Assembly: GCA_002482645.1 (NCBI GenBank)
Contig: DLGJ01000008.1
Location: forward strand, 496,001-560,000
From: Hyphomicrobiaceae bacterium UBA7697
GTDB taxonomy: Bacteria; Pseudomonadota; Alphaproteobacteria; Rhizobiales; Methyloligellaceae
DNA: 64,000 nucleotides
Direction of reading: 5' to 3'
This document shows, piece by piece, positions 33,472-41,994 of the stretch. The first letter of the stretch is position 1, and each line of letters begins with the position of its first letter. The notes beneath the pieces were generated by a model. The model was not told the DNA's origin. It was given only the letters and a program-made list of their open reading frames with translations, and searched no databases. Made by a program: the position numbers and the translations under genes.

Positions 33472-33729
33472 TTGGAAACGCCTTGCATCAACATTTGCGT
33501 GCTCGACGATGCCTCCGGGATTTGCATCGGCTGCGGCCGCAGCGGCGGCGAGATCGCGCGCTGGGTCGAAATGAGCCCCGCCGAACGGCGGGCGATCATG
33601 GACACCCTGCCTGAGCGGCTGAAGCGGCTGGAACGCGAGTCCGCTGCCGGCGATGCCGAGCCCGCTTCCGGCGATGCCGAGCCCGCTTCCGGCGACGTTG
33701 AGCCCGCTTCCGGCGAAGCGCTGCCATGA
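33472..33729 (+). CDS. DUF1289 domain protein with C-terminal repeats
   Basis: An 85-residue protein with a DUF1289 core in its first 50 residues. Four cysteines (TPCINICVLD, GICIGCGR) suggest metal or Fe-S binding, followed by EIARWVEMSPAERR. The C-terminal third is a tandem GDAEPAS repeat. The start is TTG with GGCGAGGA just upstream, fixed by the conserved TPC that follows. Its stop overlaps the start of the first aspartic protease gene (ATGA), so they are coupled. Function of DUF1289 is unknown to me. Confidence 0.85.
   Translation: METPCINICVLDDASGICIGCGRSGGEIARWVEMSPAERRAIMDTLPERLKRLERESAAGDAEPASGDAEPASGDVEPASGEALP
33646..33708 (+). repeat. 21-bp in-frame tandem repeat, three copies
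   Basis: The unit TCCGGCGATGCCGAGCCCGCT is repeated three times (first copy begins GCC, third has three changes) inside the DUF1289 gene and encodes the heptad GDAEPAS. The period is a multiple of three, so copy number can change without frameshift. Confidence 0.9.
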
Positions 33730-34424
33730 CGACCTGGGTCGCCCTTTTCATTCTCGCTCTGGGCGGCATGATGCTGGTCGGCAGCGAGTCTGGAATGATC
33801 GCGGGCCTGGACGCGACCACGTTCGGCTATGGAGCCTTCTTGCTGGCCCTCCTCGTCTATCTGGGTGGCGGCTTGGTCTCCCGGTACGGCGGCGCGGGGG
33901 CCGTGGTCCGCGACGCGGTGACGTGGCTCGCGCTCGGCCTCGGCCTCGTCACGCTCTATGCCTATAAGAACGAGCTGGCGCCCATCGCGGCGCGCGTCGT
34001 CGGCGAATTGCTTCCCGGTACGGCCATGACCGTGGAGGAGAGCTCCGGCGGCCTCACCGAGGTCAAGATCCGGAAGCGGCTGAACGGTCACTTCACCGCC
34101 AAGGTGGACGTGAACGGCCAATCGATTTCGATGATCGTCGACACCGGCGCGTCCTCGATCGTCCTCACCCCCGAGGACGCCAGACGCGTTGGCATCGACG
34201 TCGACGATATGACCTTCGGCGTGCCGGTCCTGACGGCCAACGGGCGGACCATGGCGGCGCGGGTGTGGCTGGGCGAAGTCGCCATCGGCCCCCTCGACCG
34301 CACCAAGGTGGAGGCCCTCGTGGCCCAGCCGGGCGCTCTGTCGCAAAGCCTGCTTGGTATGAGTTTCTTAAGCCGTCTGCGCTCCTATGAGTTCTCCGGG
34401 GACTATTTGACCTTGCGCGGCTGA
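33726..34424 (+). CDS. TIGR02281-type clan AA aspartic protease (copy 1)
   Basis: A 232-residue protein with three N-terminal hydrophobic segments (about residues 5-20, 33-50 and 64-78) and a retropepsin-like domain. The catalytic motif is IVDTGASSIVL with D139. LTANG and a C-terminal LLGMSFLSRL follow, both hallmarks of this single-domain protease family, which probably acts as a dimer. The membrane anchor implies action in the periplasm or at the membrane. Targets unknown. It overlaps the DUF1289 stop by 4 bases and is followed 53 bases later by a second, shorter paralogue. Confidence 0.88.
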   Translation: MTTWVALFILALGGMMLVGSESGMIAGLDATTFGYGAFLLALLVYLGGGLVSRYGGAGAVVRDAVTWLALGLGLVTLYAYKNELAPIAARVVGELLPGTAMTVEESSGGLTEVKIRKRLNGHFTAKVDVNGQSISMIVDTGASSIVLTPEDARRVGIDVDDMTFGVPVLTANGRTMAARVWLGEVAIGPLDRTKVEALVAQPGALSQSLLGMSFLSRLRSYEFSGDYLTLRG

Positions 34425-34477
34425 TGCAGGCCCCGCTCCGGCGCCCCGGATCGAACGATTGAGAACGCGAGGCACCC

Positions 34478-35032
34478 TTGCGGCCGGCGAACAGACATTT
34501 GCTGCAAGAAGCTGCGCTGTGGGCCGTAAGCGGCGCGGCCCTGTTCGCCTGCGTCTACTTCTTCCAAGATATCAAGGGCTTGATATTGCCCGGCAAACCT
34601 GGAGAGACCCAACTCTTCTCCTTCCAGAGCAAGCCGGAGATCACAGGGAACCAAGCCTTCGCGGGCGAGGTCCGCCTGAAAGCCGACCCGCGCGGACATT
34701 TCGTCTTCACCGGCGACGTGGACGGACGGCCGGTGACGTTCATGGCCGATACCGGTGCCTCCATCGTGGCCCTCACCTTCGAGGATGCGCGGCGCGCGGG
34801 TCTGTCGCCCACTAGCCTCGATTTCAACGCCCGCGTCTCGACGGCCAACGGAATCGCCAGGGTCGCGCCGGTCACGCTCTCCCGCCTCCGCGTGGGGTCC
34901 ATCACGCTGCGCGACGTGAAGGCCGCCGTCGCCGAGAAAGGCGCGCTCGACGTCAACCTGCTTGGCATGAGCTTTCTCGGCCGCCTCGAGAGCTTCCACC
35001 TGCGCGGCAACGAACTGGTTCTCGTTCAGTAG
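34478..35032 (+). CDS. TIGR02281-type clan AA aspartic protease (copy 2)
   Basis: A 184-residue paralogue of the preceding protease with one transmembrane helix (about residues 11-29). The catalytic motif is FMADTGASIVALT (D91). STANG and LLGMSFLGRL match copy 1 almost residue for residue. The start is TTG with GCGAGG upstream. The N-terminal region differs completely from copy 1, so the two share only the protease domain. It is the last gene before the phosphohexomutase, with a probable new transcription start after it. Confidence 0.85.
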   Translation: MRPANRHLLQEAALWAVSGAALFACVYFFQDIKGLILPGKPGETQLFSFQSKPEITGNQAFAGEVRLKADPRGHFVFTGDVDGRPVTFMADTGASIVALTFEDARRAGLSPTSLDFNARVSTANGIARVAPVTLSRLRVGSITLRDVKAAVAEKGALDVNLLGMSFLGRLESFHLRGNELVLVQ

Positions 35033-35165
35033 CGCAACGGGAGGGCGCCCCCGCAAAGCCCCTCCGACGGGGCTGGTGACGGCGCGGGAAACTCTGCTAT
35101 GGGCTTTTCCCGTACGGCCCTGCGTTGGGCCCGCATGCCCTAATCACCATTCGCGAGGAGAGAGA

Positions 35166-36668
35166 ATGTTTCCGAAGCCGCGCCAAGATCTCGTCCCCAA
35201 CACCGCCGAATTCGAGCGCCTTCCTCTCGTCAAGGCCACGGGCTTTCGCGAATACGACGCGCGCTGGCTGTTTCCGAAAGAGATCAACCTGCTCGGCATG
35301 GTCGAGGTCGGCCTCGGCCTGACGACGCTGATGCGCGAACGCGGCGTGCCGATGCGCATCGTCGTCGGTCACGACTTCCGCTCCTATTCCTCGGCCATCA
35401 AGGCAGCCCTCACGACCGGCCTTCTGGCCGGTGGCGCCGAAGTCCACGACATCGGGCTGGCGCTCTCGCCAATGGCCTATTTCGCCCAGTTCGAACTCGG
35501 CGTGGAAGGCGTGGCGATGGTCACCGCGAGCCACAACGACAATGGCTGGACCGGCATCAAGATGGGCATCGACCGCCCGCTGACCTTCGCGCCGGAAGAC
35601 ATGAGCCGGCTGAAGGACATCGTCATGAACGCCGCGTTCGGCCCCTCGGAGGGCGGCGGCCGCTATATCTACGTTCCGGACTTGCCCAAACGCTACATGG
35701 CCGACTTACTGCGGCATCCGAAATACGAACGGAAGATGAGGGTGGTGGTGTCCTGCGGCAACGGCACCGCCGCCGCCTTCGCCCCGCAAGTACTGGCGGC
35801 GCTCGGTTGCGACGTGATCCCGCTCAATTGCGAGCTCGACCACAACTTTCCGGCTCATAATCCGAACCCGGAAGACCTCGCCATGCTGAACGCCACGCGC
35901 GACGCCGTCTTGGAGCACAAGGCCGATCTCGCGCTCGTCTTCGACGGCGACGGCGACCGCTGCGGCGTCGTCGACAATACGGGCGAGGCGATTTTCGCGG
36001 ACAAGGTGGGCGTCATGCTCGCGCGCGACATCTCGGCCCTCCACAAGAACGCGCATTTCGTCGTGGACGTGAAATCGACCGGCCTGTTCCAAACGGACCC
36101 GGTGCTCGCCGCAAACGGAGCCGAGACCGCCTATTGGAAGACCGGCCACTCCTACATCAAGCGCTATAGCCACGAGAACAACGCGCTCGTCGGCTTCGAG
36201 AAATCCGGGCATTTCTTCTTCAACAAGCCGATCGGCCGCGGCTATGACGACGGCCTCGTCTCGGCCATCGCCGTACTCGACATGCTCGAGCGCAATCCGG
36301 GCAAAACCCTCGCCGAACTGAAGAACGCGCTGCAACGGACCTGGCAATCACCCACCATGTCGCCCCATTGCGACGACGAGATCAAATACGGCGTGGTCGA
36401 GCGTATCGTGAAGCATTTCGAAGGCGTCGCGGAGCGCGGCGAAACGCTCGCCGGACAGAAAATCCGTGAACTGATTACCGTGAACGGAATTCGTATCGTG
36501 CTGGAGGACGGGACCTGGGGGCTCGTGCGCGCATCCTCGAACAAGCCGGAGCTGGTTGTGGTGGTCGAGAGCCCCACCTCGGAGGCCAATATGCGGGCGA
36601 TCTTCGCCGAAATAGATAAGGAGCTCGCCAAACAGCCCGAAGTCGGCGAATATAATCAGAAGATTTAG
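35166..36668 (+). CDS. Phosphomannomutase/phosphoglucomutase
   Basis: Alpha-D-phosphohexomutase of 500 residues that interconverts hexose 1- and 6-phosphates for sugar nucleotide and envelope polysaccharide synthesis. The four family loops are visible: the phosphoserine loop VTASHNDNGWTGIKMG, the metal loop FDGDGDRCGVV, the sugar-specificity loop GFEKSGHFFF, and the phosphate-binding C-terminal domain (about residues 405-500, RIVLEDGTWGLVRASSNKPE). The start was set at MFPKPRQD because GAGGAGAGAG lies just before it. A 30-codon frame extension upstream is unsupported. Confidence 0.92.
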   Translation: MFPKPRQDLVPNTAEFERLPLVKATGFREYDARWLFPKEINLLGMVEVGLGLTTLMRERGVPMRIVVGHDFRSYSSAIKAALTTGLLAGGAEVHDIGLALSPMAYFAQFELGVEGVAMVTASHNDNGWTGIKMGIDRPLTFAPEDMSRLKDIVMNAAFGPSEGGGRYIYVPDLPKRYMADLLRHPKYERKMRVVVSCGNGTAAAFAPQVLAALGCDVIPLNCELDHNFPAHNPNPEDLAMLNATRDAVLEHKADLALVFDGDGDRCGVVDNTGEAIFADKVGVMLARDISALHKNAHFVVDVKSTGLFQTDPVLAANGAETAYWKTGHSYIKRYSHENNALVGFEKSGHFFFNKPIGRGYDDGLVSAIAVLDMLERNPGKTLAELKNALQRTWQSPTMSPHCDDEIKYGVVERIVKHFEGVAERGETLAGQKIRELITVNGIRIVLEDGTWGLVRASSNKPELVVVVESPTSEANMRAIFAEIDKELAKQPEVGEYNQKI

Positions 36669-36752
36669 GAAATTGCCGCGCGGCAACGCAACAAAAGCGT
36701 CAGCGTTCTGTCGCAAACTTGCAATCCGAGTCTGGTCTGTTCCGCGCCTGTC

Positions 36753-37376
36753 ATGATTGATCTCACGTACACACACGCCGTTTTCGTAGTGGGTCTGATC
36801 GTCGGCATCACGCTGAACGTCCTGATGCTGCGAACCCTCTTGTTCCCGCCCTTCCGGATCTGGCCGACGCCGGGACCGGGAACCTGGCAGAGTGTCACGT
36901 TCTGGACGCTGTTCCGCGCCGGCATGGTGCTGACCTTCGTCATCGCGATTTTGGATTGGAATAGCGCGGGCCTCGTCGATCTCAACCGGCTCGTTATCGG
37001 CCTGCCGCTGTTCCTTGTTGGCTTCGGCATCACGGTGTTCGGCTATTTCAATCTCGGGCTCGGGAACACCTATTGCGCCGCCGACGGCCTGGTGAGTCAC
37101 GGCCTGTATCGCTTCAGCCGCAACCCGCAATACGCCTCGTCCATCCTGGGGCTCGCGGGCACGGTCGTCATGGCCGACTCCTGGCTCACGGTGCCCTTGG
37201 CCTTGTCGGCGGCTTGCGTCTACGTGCTGATGGCGCTGACCGAAGAGAGATGGCTCGAAAACCGCTATGGCGCCACGTACGAAGAGTACAAGGAACGCAC
37301 CGCGCGCTTCTTCGACATCCAAGGGTTCATCCACTACGTGATGGACAAGACGCAGCCCTCCCGCCGCACGAGCTAG
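36753..37376 (+). CDS. ICMT/PEMT-type membrane methyltransferase
   Basis: An integral membrane protein of 207 residues with about five helices. It has the C-terminal isoprenylcysteine/phospholipid methyltransferase signature: DGLVSHGLYRFSRNPQYAS (SAM-binding region), then EERWLENRYGATYEEYKER. Bacterial members methylate small lipids or remain uncharacterised. The substrate here is unknown. It lies alone between the phosphohexomutase and the OxyR-like regulator. Confidence 0.82.
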   Translation: MIDLTYTHAVFVVGLIVGITLNVLMLRTLLFPPFRIWPTPGPGTWQSVTFWTLFRAGMVLTFVIAILDWNSAGLVDLNRLVIGLPLFLVGFGITVFGYFNLGLGNTYCAADGLVSHGLYRFSRNPQYASSILGLAGTVVMADSWLTVPLALSAACVYVLMALTEERWLENRYGATYEEYKERTARFFDIQGFIHYVMDKTQPSRRTS

Positions 37377-37683
37377 CGCCGCGCACCGGCCACGGTCGGC
37401 GCGGGCGCGATCCTTAAGGGGGTGTCCCGCAGATCAGCGGCGCCCCTCCGGCATGATCGCCATGGGTCGCTGGCCCCAGCGGCGGTTTCGGCGCAGCCGG
37501 ACCCAGTTCGGCCCTTCCCTCCCCTTCCCCAATCTTGCCGATCCATCGCCGGAGAACTGGCTCTTGTCGATGGAACGGCCAAAGTTGAAAAGGAAATACC
37601 CGAATTTGTGATAGGAATTTCCTATTGATATTGCGACGCGGCGCAGGCGCCCTAAATGGAGTTTGATCGAGGGGGAAAACGCT
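37377..37683. promoter_or_regulatory. Upstream region of the OxyR-like gene
   Basis: A 307-base stretch without a credible gene. The last 100 bases before the regulator are AT-rich and hold a 15-base palindrome at 37611-37625. The first 200 bases are GC-rich with no recognised signal. Confidence 0.5.
37611..37625. promoter_or_regulatory. OxyR-type operator palindrome
   Basis: ATAGGAATTTCCTAT is a perfect 7+1+7 palindrome that fits ATAG-N7-CTAT, the half-element of OxyR sites. It lies 58 bases upstream of the regulator's start, where LysR-type factors usually bind for autoregulation. The second ATAG-N7-CTAT element of a full tandem OxyR site is not seen. Confidence 0.65.
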
Positions 37684-38622
37684 ATGCCGACATTGAGACA
37701 ATTGGAATATTTGGTTGCCGTGGCCGACGCACGCCATTTCGGGCGGGCGGCCGAACGGGTCCACGTGACCCAGCCCACGCTGAGCGAGCAGCTTCGGACA
37801 TTGGAACAGCGGCTCGGCGTCCAGCTGGTCGAACGGTCGCGTTCGAATGTCGTCGTGACGCCGCTCGGATTCGAGGTCGTCGAAATCGCCCGGCGCATGC
37901 TGCGCGACGCACAGCGCATCGTCGATATCACCGGCCAGGTCGGTGCAAGCATGGCGGGCGTGGTGCGCCTTGGCCTTCCCCCCACCATCGGTCCCTACCT
38001 GTTGCCGCGCGTCGCGCCGAGCCTTCACGCGGCCTATCCCAAGCTCAAGCTCTATGTCCGCGAGGAGCTGCCGCACGTCCTTCCCCGGGAACTGGCCGAA
38101 GGTCTGCACGATGTGATCGTGGCGCCGCTTCCGGTGAACCAAAGCGGCTTGAAGGAAGCCGTGCTGTTCGAGGAACCGCTCTTTCTCGCCGTTCCCCTCG
38201 ACCATCCCCTCGCCGGCCGTTCCAGCATCAGGCCCCACGACCTGGAAGGCGTCGACCTCCTGGCCCTCGGCCCCGGCCACCAGCTCCGCGATCTCGTGGT
38301 GAATCTCGCGGCGGAATGCGGCGCCAATCTCCGCTACGATTTCGAAGGAACGAGCCTCGACACGCTACGCGAGATGATGGCGACCGGCCTCGGAGTCAGC
38401 CTGATGCCGGGCCTTTACGTGCGCAGCGTCGTCAGCAAGGACCCGCGTTTCAAGACTTTCGATATCGGCAGCCGGGGCCTCAGCAGAACGATCGGAATGC
38501 TCTGGCGAAAAACTAAGGGTCCTCAGCACAATTTTGACAAACTCGCCGCGCTAATCCGGGAAACCGTTACTGAGGAATTTTGCGACGGCCGTGCTAAGAC
38601 ACAGGCCGAATCTGTCGCCTAG
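37684..38622 (+). CDS. OxyR-like LysR regulator lacking redox cysteines
   Basis: LysR-type regulator of 312 residues with an N-terminal winged helix (LRQLEYLVAVADARHFGRAA, then VTQPTLSEQLRTLE). Its effector domain clearly resembles OxyR (LLALGPGHQLRD, then GTSLDTLREMMATGLGVSLMPG). E. coli OxyR has GHCLRD with peroxidatic C199 and the resolving C208. Here those positions are Gln200 and Ala209. A Cys at 212 is the only one close by. Peroxide sensing by the standard disulfide is therefore not possible. The start is the ATG after GAGGGGGAAAA, and a TTG seven codons earlier is unlikely. TerC follows on the same strand. Confidence 0.88.
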   Translation: MPTLRQLEYLVAVADARHFGRAAERVHVTQPTLSEQLRTLEQRLGVQLVERSRSNVVVTPLGFEVVEIARRMLRDAQRIVDITGQVGASMAGVVRLGLPPTIGPYLLPRVAPSLHAAYPKLKLYVREELPHVLPRELAEGLHDVIVAPLPVNQSGLKEAVLFEEPLFLAVPLDHPLAGRSSIRPHDLEGVDLLALGPGHQLRDLVVNLAAECGANLRYDFEGTSLDTLREMMATGLGVSLMPGLYVRSVVSKDPRFKTFDIGSRGLSRTIGMLWRKTKGPQHNFDKLAALIRETVTEEFCDGRAKTQAESVA

Positions 38623-38658
38623 CGGCGCAATCACCACGATTTTCCGGAGTTTTGCTTG

Positions 38659-39699
38659 ATGGAATTCACCGACGCACTGGTCATGGGAAAACCCCTGTGG
38701 ATGTGGGTTATCTTCATGATCGTCGTGGTCGTTCTCCTGGCACTCGATCTTGGGCTGTTTCACCGGAAGGCTCGCGAGATCGGCGTCAAGGAAAGCCTGC
38801 TCCTCAGCGCCTTCTACATCACCATCGGTCTCGCCTTCGGCGCCTGGGTCTGGGTCAATGTCGGCCCGACCAGCGGCAAGGAATACCTCACCGGCTTTCT
38901 GGTCGAAAAGACGTTGTCCATGGACAACATCTTCATCATGTCGGTGATTTTCTCCTATTTCGGCATTCCCCGGATCTATCAGCATCGCGTTTTGTTCTAC
39001 GGCATCCTCGGCGTGATCGTCCTGCGCGGTATCGTGATCGGGATCGGCGCGTGGCTCGTCGCGACCTTCCACTGGGTCCTGTACATCTTTGCGCTGTTGC
39101 TGATCTTCACCGGCATAAAAATGCTGTTCACCAGCGACGAAGCACCGGACATCGAGGAGAACTTCGCCCTAAGGACAATGCGGCGCTTGTTGCGCATCAC
39201 GCCTAAGCTGCACGAACAACGCTTCTTCGTCCGTCTACCCGACGACAAGACCGGCGCCATCGTCACCTGGGTCACGCCGCTCTTCGTCGCCATGATCTTG
39301 ATCGAGATCGTCGACGTGATCTTCGCCCTCGACAGCATCCCGGCCATCTTCGCGATCACCACCGATACGTTCGTCGTTTACACCTCGAACATCTTCGCGA
39401 TCCTTGGCCTGCGCGCTTTGTATTTCGCGCTCGCGGCCGTCATCGACCGCTTCTCCTATCTGAAGCCCGCGCTCGCCATAATCCTCGTGTTCATCGGGTC
39501 GAAGATCTTCGTTGCGGATCTAGCGGGCTGGGAGAAATTTCCCTCGACCGTATCGCTCGGCGTAACCGTGGCTCTGATCGCCGGCGGAATCCTCTACTCG
39601 CTTTGGCGGACGCAGACCGAGCCGAAGGACAATCCGCCCGGCGGCAAGATGCACGACACCCATGTCGGCGACGCGGACGGACGTCATATTTCCAATTGA
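38659..39699 (+). CDS. TerC family integral membrane protein
   Basis: A 346-residue protein with seven to nine hydrophobic helices. The conserved acidic residues of TerC lie in helices (VLLALDLGLFHR, EKTLSMDNIFIMS, VIFALDSIPAIFAI). Homologues are linked to tellurite resistance and, for several relatives (Alx, MeeF/MeeY), to manganese export during metalation of exoenzymes. Function here is inferred only. It starts 36 bases after the OxyR-like gene stop and could be its co-transcribed target. Confidence 0.9.
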   Translation: MEFTDALVMGKPLWMWVIFMIVVVVLLALDLGLFHRKAREIGVKESLLLSAFYITIGLAFGAWVWVNVGPTSGKEYLTGFLVEKTLSMDNIFIMSVIFSYFGIPRIYQHRVLFYGILGVIVLRGIVIGIGAWLVATFHWVLYIFALLLIFTGIKMLFTSDEAPDIEENFALRTMRRLLRITPKLHEQRFFVRLPDDKTGAIVTWVTPLFVAMILIEIVDVIFALDSIPAIFAITTDTFVVYTSNIFAILGLRALYFALAAVIDRFSYLKPALAIILVFIGSKIFVADLAGWEKFPSTVSLGVTVALIAGGILYSLWRTQTEPKDNPPGGKMHDTHVGDADGRHISN

Positions 39700-39719
39700 G
39701 TTTTCAAGAGAGCACCGGC

Positions 39720-40736
39720 TCAAGCGGCGGCGGGCCGGTCGTCGGCCTCACGCGGAGCCTGCGCGTTGCCGCTCACGATATCGCGCGCCTGCTCGAGCAC
39801 CTCGATCCCGGCGCCTGGCAGATGCGCATGCTCGGCGATATGACGGCGGAACGCGCGTGCGCGCGGCTGACCGTGAAAGAGGCCGAGGATATGACGGGTC
39901 ATGGCGTTCAGCCGAACCCCACGATCGAGTTCTCCCCCAACGTATTCGATGAACCGGTCGAGCACTTCGATCCGCGATAGAGGCAACTCCGCCGCGCCGT
40001 AAAGCGTCCGGTCCACTTCCGCCAGAAGATACGGGTCCGCATAGGCCGACCGGCCGATCATCACACCATCCACATGGACGAGATGCGGCGCCGCATGGGG
40101 CAGCGACGTCAGGCCGCCATTGATGACGATGGCGAGGTCGTCGCGACGCGCCTTCAACCGATGAACCCGGTCGTAGTCGAGCGGCGGAACGTCGCGGTTC
40201 TCCTTGGGGCTTAGACCGTCGAGCCACGCTTTTCGCGCATGAACGATGAACAGCCGGCAACCGGCCTCGGCAACGATATCGACGAACCGGTCGAGACTTT
40301 CTTCCGTATCCTGATCGTCGATGCCGATGCGGCATTTGACGGTGACCGGCACCGGCACCGCGTCCGCCATCGCCGCGACGCACTCCGCCACTAGGCGAGG
40401 ATCCGCCATGAGGCACGCGCCGAAGCGGCCCGACTGCACGCGGTCGGACGGGCAACCGATGTTGAGATTGATCTCGTCGTAGCCCCAATCCGCGCCGATG
40501 CGCGCGGCCTCCGCCAGCCGCGCCGGATCGCTACCCCCGAGTTGAAGCCCAACCGGGTGCTCGGCCGCATTGAACCCAAGCACGCGGAGGCGATCGCCGA
40601 AGAGGATCGCGTCGGCCGTCACCATCTCGGTGTAGAGAAACGTCCGGGCCGAGATCAGCCGCAAAAAGCTGCGGCAGTGACGGTCCGTCCACTCCATCAT
40701 CGGTGCAACGCAGAAACGATGCGAGTCTGGTTTCAA
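39720..40736 (-). CDS. dusA: tRNA-dihydrouridine(20/20a) synthase DusA
   Basis: FMN-dependent enzyme of 338 residues that reduces uridine in the tRNA D-loop. The N-terminus RFCVAPMMEWTDRHCRSFLR is typical of DusA. EINLNIGCPSDRVQSGRFGA is the flavin/substrate region, followed by the catalytic Cys in GACLM. The C-terminal helical tRNA-binding domain includes RHILGLFHGQPRARAFRR. The start is a TTG with no good ribosome-binding site but is set by homology to the family N-terminus. It converges with terC, with 20 bases between the stops. Confidence 0.92.
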   Translation of the reverse strand: MKPDSHRFCVAPMMEWTDRHCRSFLRLISARTFLYTEMVTADAILFGDRLRVLGFNAAEHPVGLQLGGSDPARLAEAARIGADWGYDEINLNIGCPSDRVQSGRFGACLMADPRLVAECVAAMADAVPVPVTVKCRIGIDDQDTEESLDRFVDIVAEAGCRLFIVHARKAWLDGLSPKENRDVPPLDYDRVHRLKARRDDLAIVINGGLTSLPHAAPHLVHVDGVMIGRSAYADPYLLAEVDRTLYGAAELPLSRIEVLDRFIEYVGGELDRGVRLNAMTRHILGLFHGQPRARAFRRHIAEHAHLPGAGIEVLEQARDIVSGNAQAPREADDRPAAA

Positions 40737-40840
40737 AGACTTAAGTCCAATCGACTGAATCGGAATCTGAACGTGGTCGCGACTTGCGGCAATCGCAAGG
40801 CGCCGAACGTCACAACGTGTTCTGAAACGCGGGTTCTATA

Positions 40841-41569
40841 TCACAGACTGCGCTGATTGACACGTTTGGAGAGGTCTTCGGCGCTCTCGACGCGCTCGGA
40901 ATAGCGATCGACGAGTTTCGCCGCGCGGCTCCGCACCATATAGGTGAACTTCACCAACTCCTCGATCACGTCGACGATGCGGTTGTAATACGCCGACGGC
41001 TTCATCCGGTCGTGCTCGTCGAATTCGAGATAGGCCTTCGCCACCGACGACTGGTTGGGGATCGTCACCATGCGCATCCAGCGCCCCAGCACACGCATCT
41101 GATTGACCGTGTTGAAGCTCTGCGAGCCGCCGCAGACTTGCATGACCGCCAGCGTCTTTCCTTGCGTCGGCCGGACCGCGCCGAGCGCCAGCGGAATCCA
41201 GTCGATCTGCGCTTTCATGATGCCGGTCATGGCGCCGTGACGTTCGGGCGACACCCACACCATGCCTTCCGACCACGACGCCAGGTCCCGCAGCTCTTGC
41301 ACCTTCGGATGGTCGATCTCTTCGGCGTCGGGCAACGGCAGCCCGCGCGGATCGAAGATGCGCGTCTCGCAGCCGTGCCATTTCAGAAGACGCTCCGCTT
41401 CCAACGCCACGAGCTTCGAGAACGACCGCGCCCTCAGCGAGCCGTACAAGATGAGGATACGCGGCGCGTGGCCGGGATCGCCGGCGCTCGCGTAGTCGCC
41501 CGGCACGACGGGGCGCATCTGCGCGAAATCGATATTGGGAAGATCGTGCCCGCCGCCGTTCGCCGCCAA
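40841..41569 (-). CDS. arsH: Arsenical resistance flavoprotein ArsH
   Basis: NADPH-dependent FMN reductase-like protein of 242 residues. ArsH features are ILILYGSLRARSFSKLVALE (FMN phosphate loop near residue 38), WVSPERHGAMTGIMKAQIDW, and GGSQSFNTVNQMRVLGRWMRM. ArsH oxidises trivalent organoarsenicals or acts as a quinone reductase in other bacteria. The start is TTG, 3 bases after the arsC stop, with GGGGAGGG inside the end of arsC. It is last in an arsR-arsC-arsH operon. Confidence 0.92.
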   Translation of the reverse strand: MAANGGGHDLPNIDFAQMRPVVPGDYASAGDPGHAPRILILYGSLRARSFSKLVALEAERLLKWHGCETRIFDPRGLPLPDAEEIDHPKVQELRDLASWSEGMVWVSPERHGAMTGIMKAQIDWIPLALGAVRPTQGKTLAVMQVCGGSQSFNTVNQMRVLGRWMRMVTIPNQSSVAKAYLEFDEHDRMKPSAYYNRIVDVIEELVKFTYMVRSRAAKLVDRYSERVESAEDLSKRVNQRSL

Positions 41570-41572
41570 GGC

Positions 41573-41983
41573 TTACGCCCTCCCCGTATCGATCTGCTCG
41601 CCGTCTTCCTTGGTGAATACGCCGAAATGCGGATTGGCGAGCAATTCGAGAACGGTTTCGCTCGGGCGGCAAAGCCGGATGCCCTTGGGCGTCACCACGA
41701 TGGGCCGGTTCACGAGGATCGGATGCGCGAGCATTGCCTCCAGAATCGTATCGTCCGGGACGGAAGGATCGGTAAGACCGAGGTCCTCGGCCGGAGACTT
41801 GCGGGCGCGCAAGGCCGTCCGTGGCGTGAGGGACGCGCCGGCGAACAGCGCCAGCAGTTGCGGCCGCGTCCAACCCGTCTTCAGATACTCGATGATTGAG
41901 ACGTCCTCGCCGGACGCCTCGATCATCTTGAGCGTGTTGCGGGAGGTTCCGCACTGCGGATTGTGATGGATGACGGCGGTCAC
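41573..41983 (-). CDS. arsC: Arsenate reductase, glutaredoxin-type
   Basis: ArsC-family protein of 136 residues that reduces arsenate to arsenite with glutathione and glutaredoxin. The catalytic Cys11 lies in HHNPQCGTSRNTL. LKTGWTRPQL and HPILVNRPIVVTPKG (the Arg residues of the active site) follow. The start is GTG, chosen because GAGGGA lies upstream and homology begins at once. The frame runs upstream through arsR without support. It lies between arsR (11-base gap) and arsH (3-base gap). Confidence 0.92.
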   Translation of the reverse strand: MTAVIHHNPQCGTSRNTLKMIEASGEDVSIIEYLKTGWTRPQLLALFAGASLTPRTALRARKSPAEDLGLTDPSVPDDTILEAMLAHPILVNRPIVVTPKGIRLCRPSETVLELLANPHFGVFTKEDGEQIDTGRA

Positions 41984-41994
41984 GCTGCGGTCCC

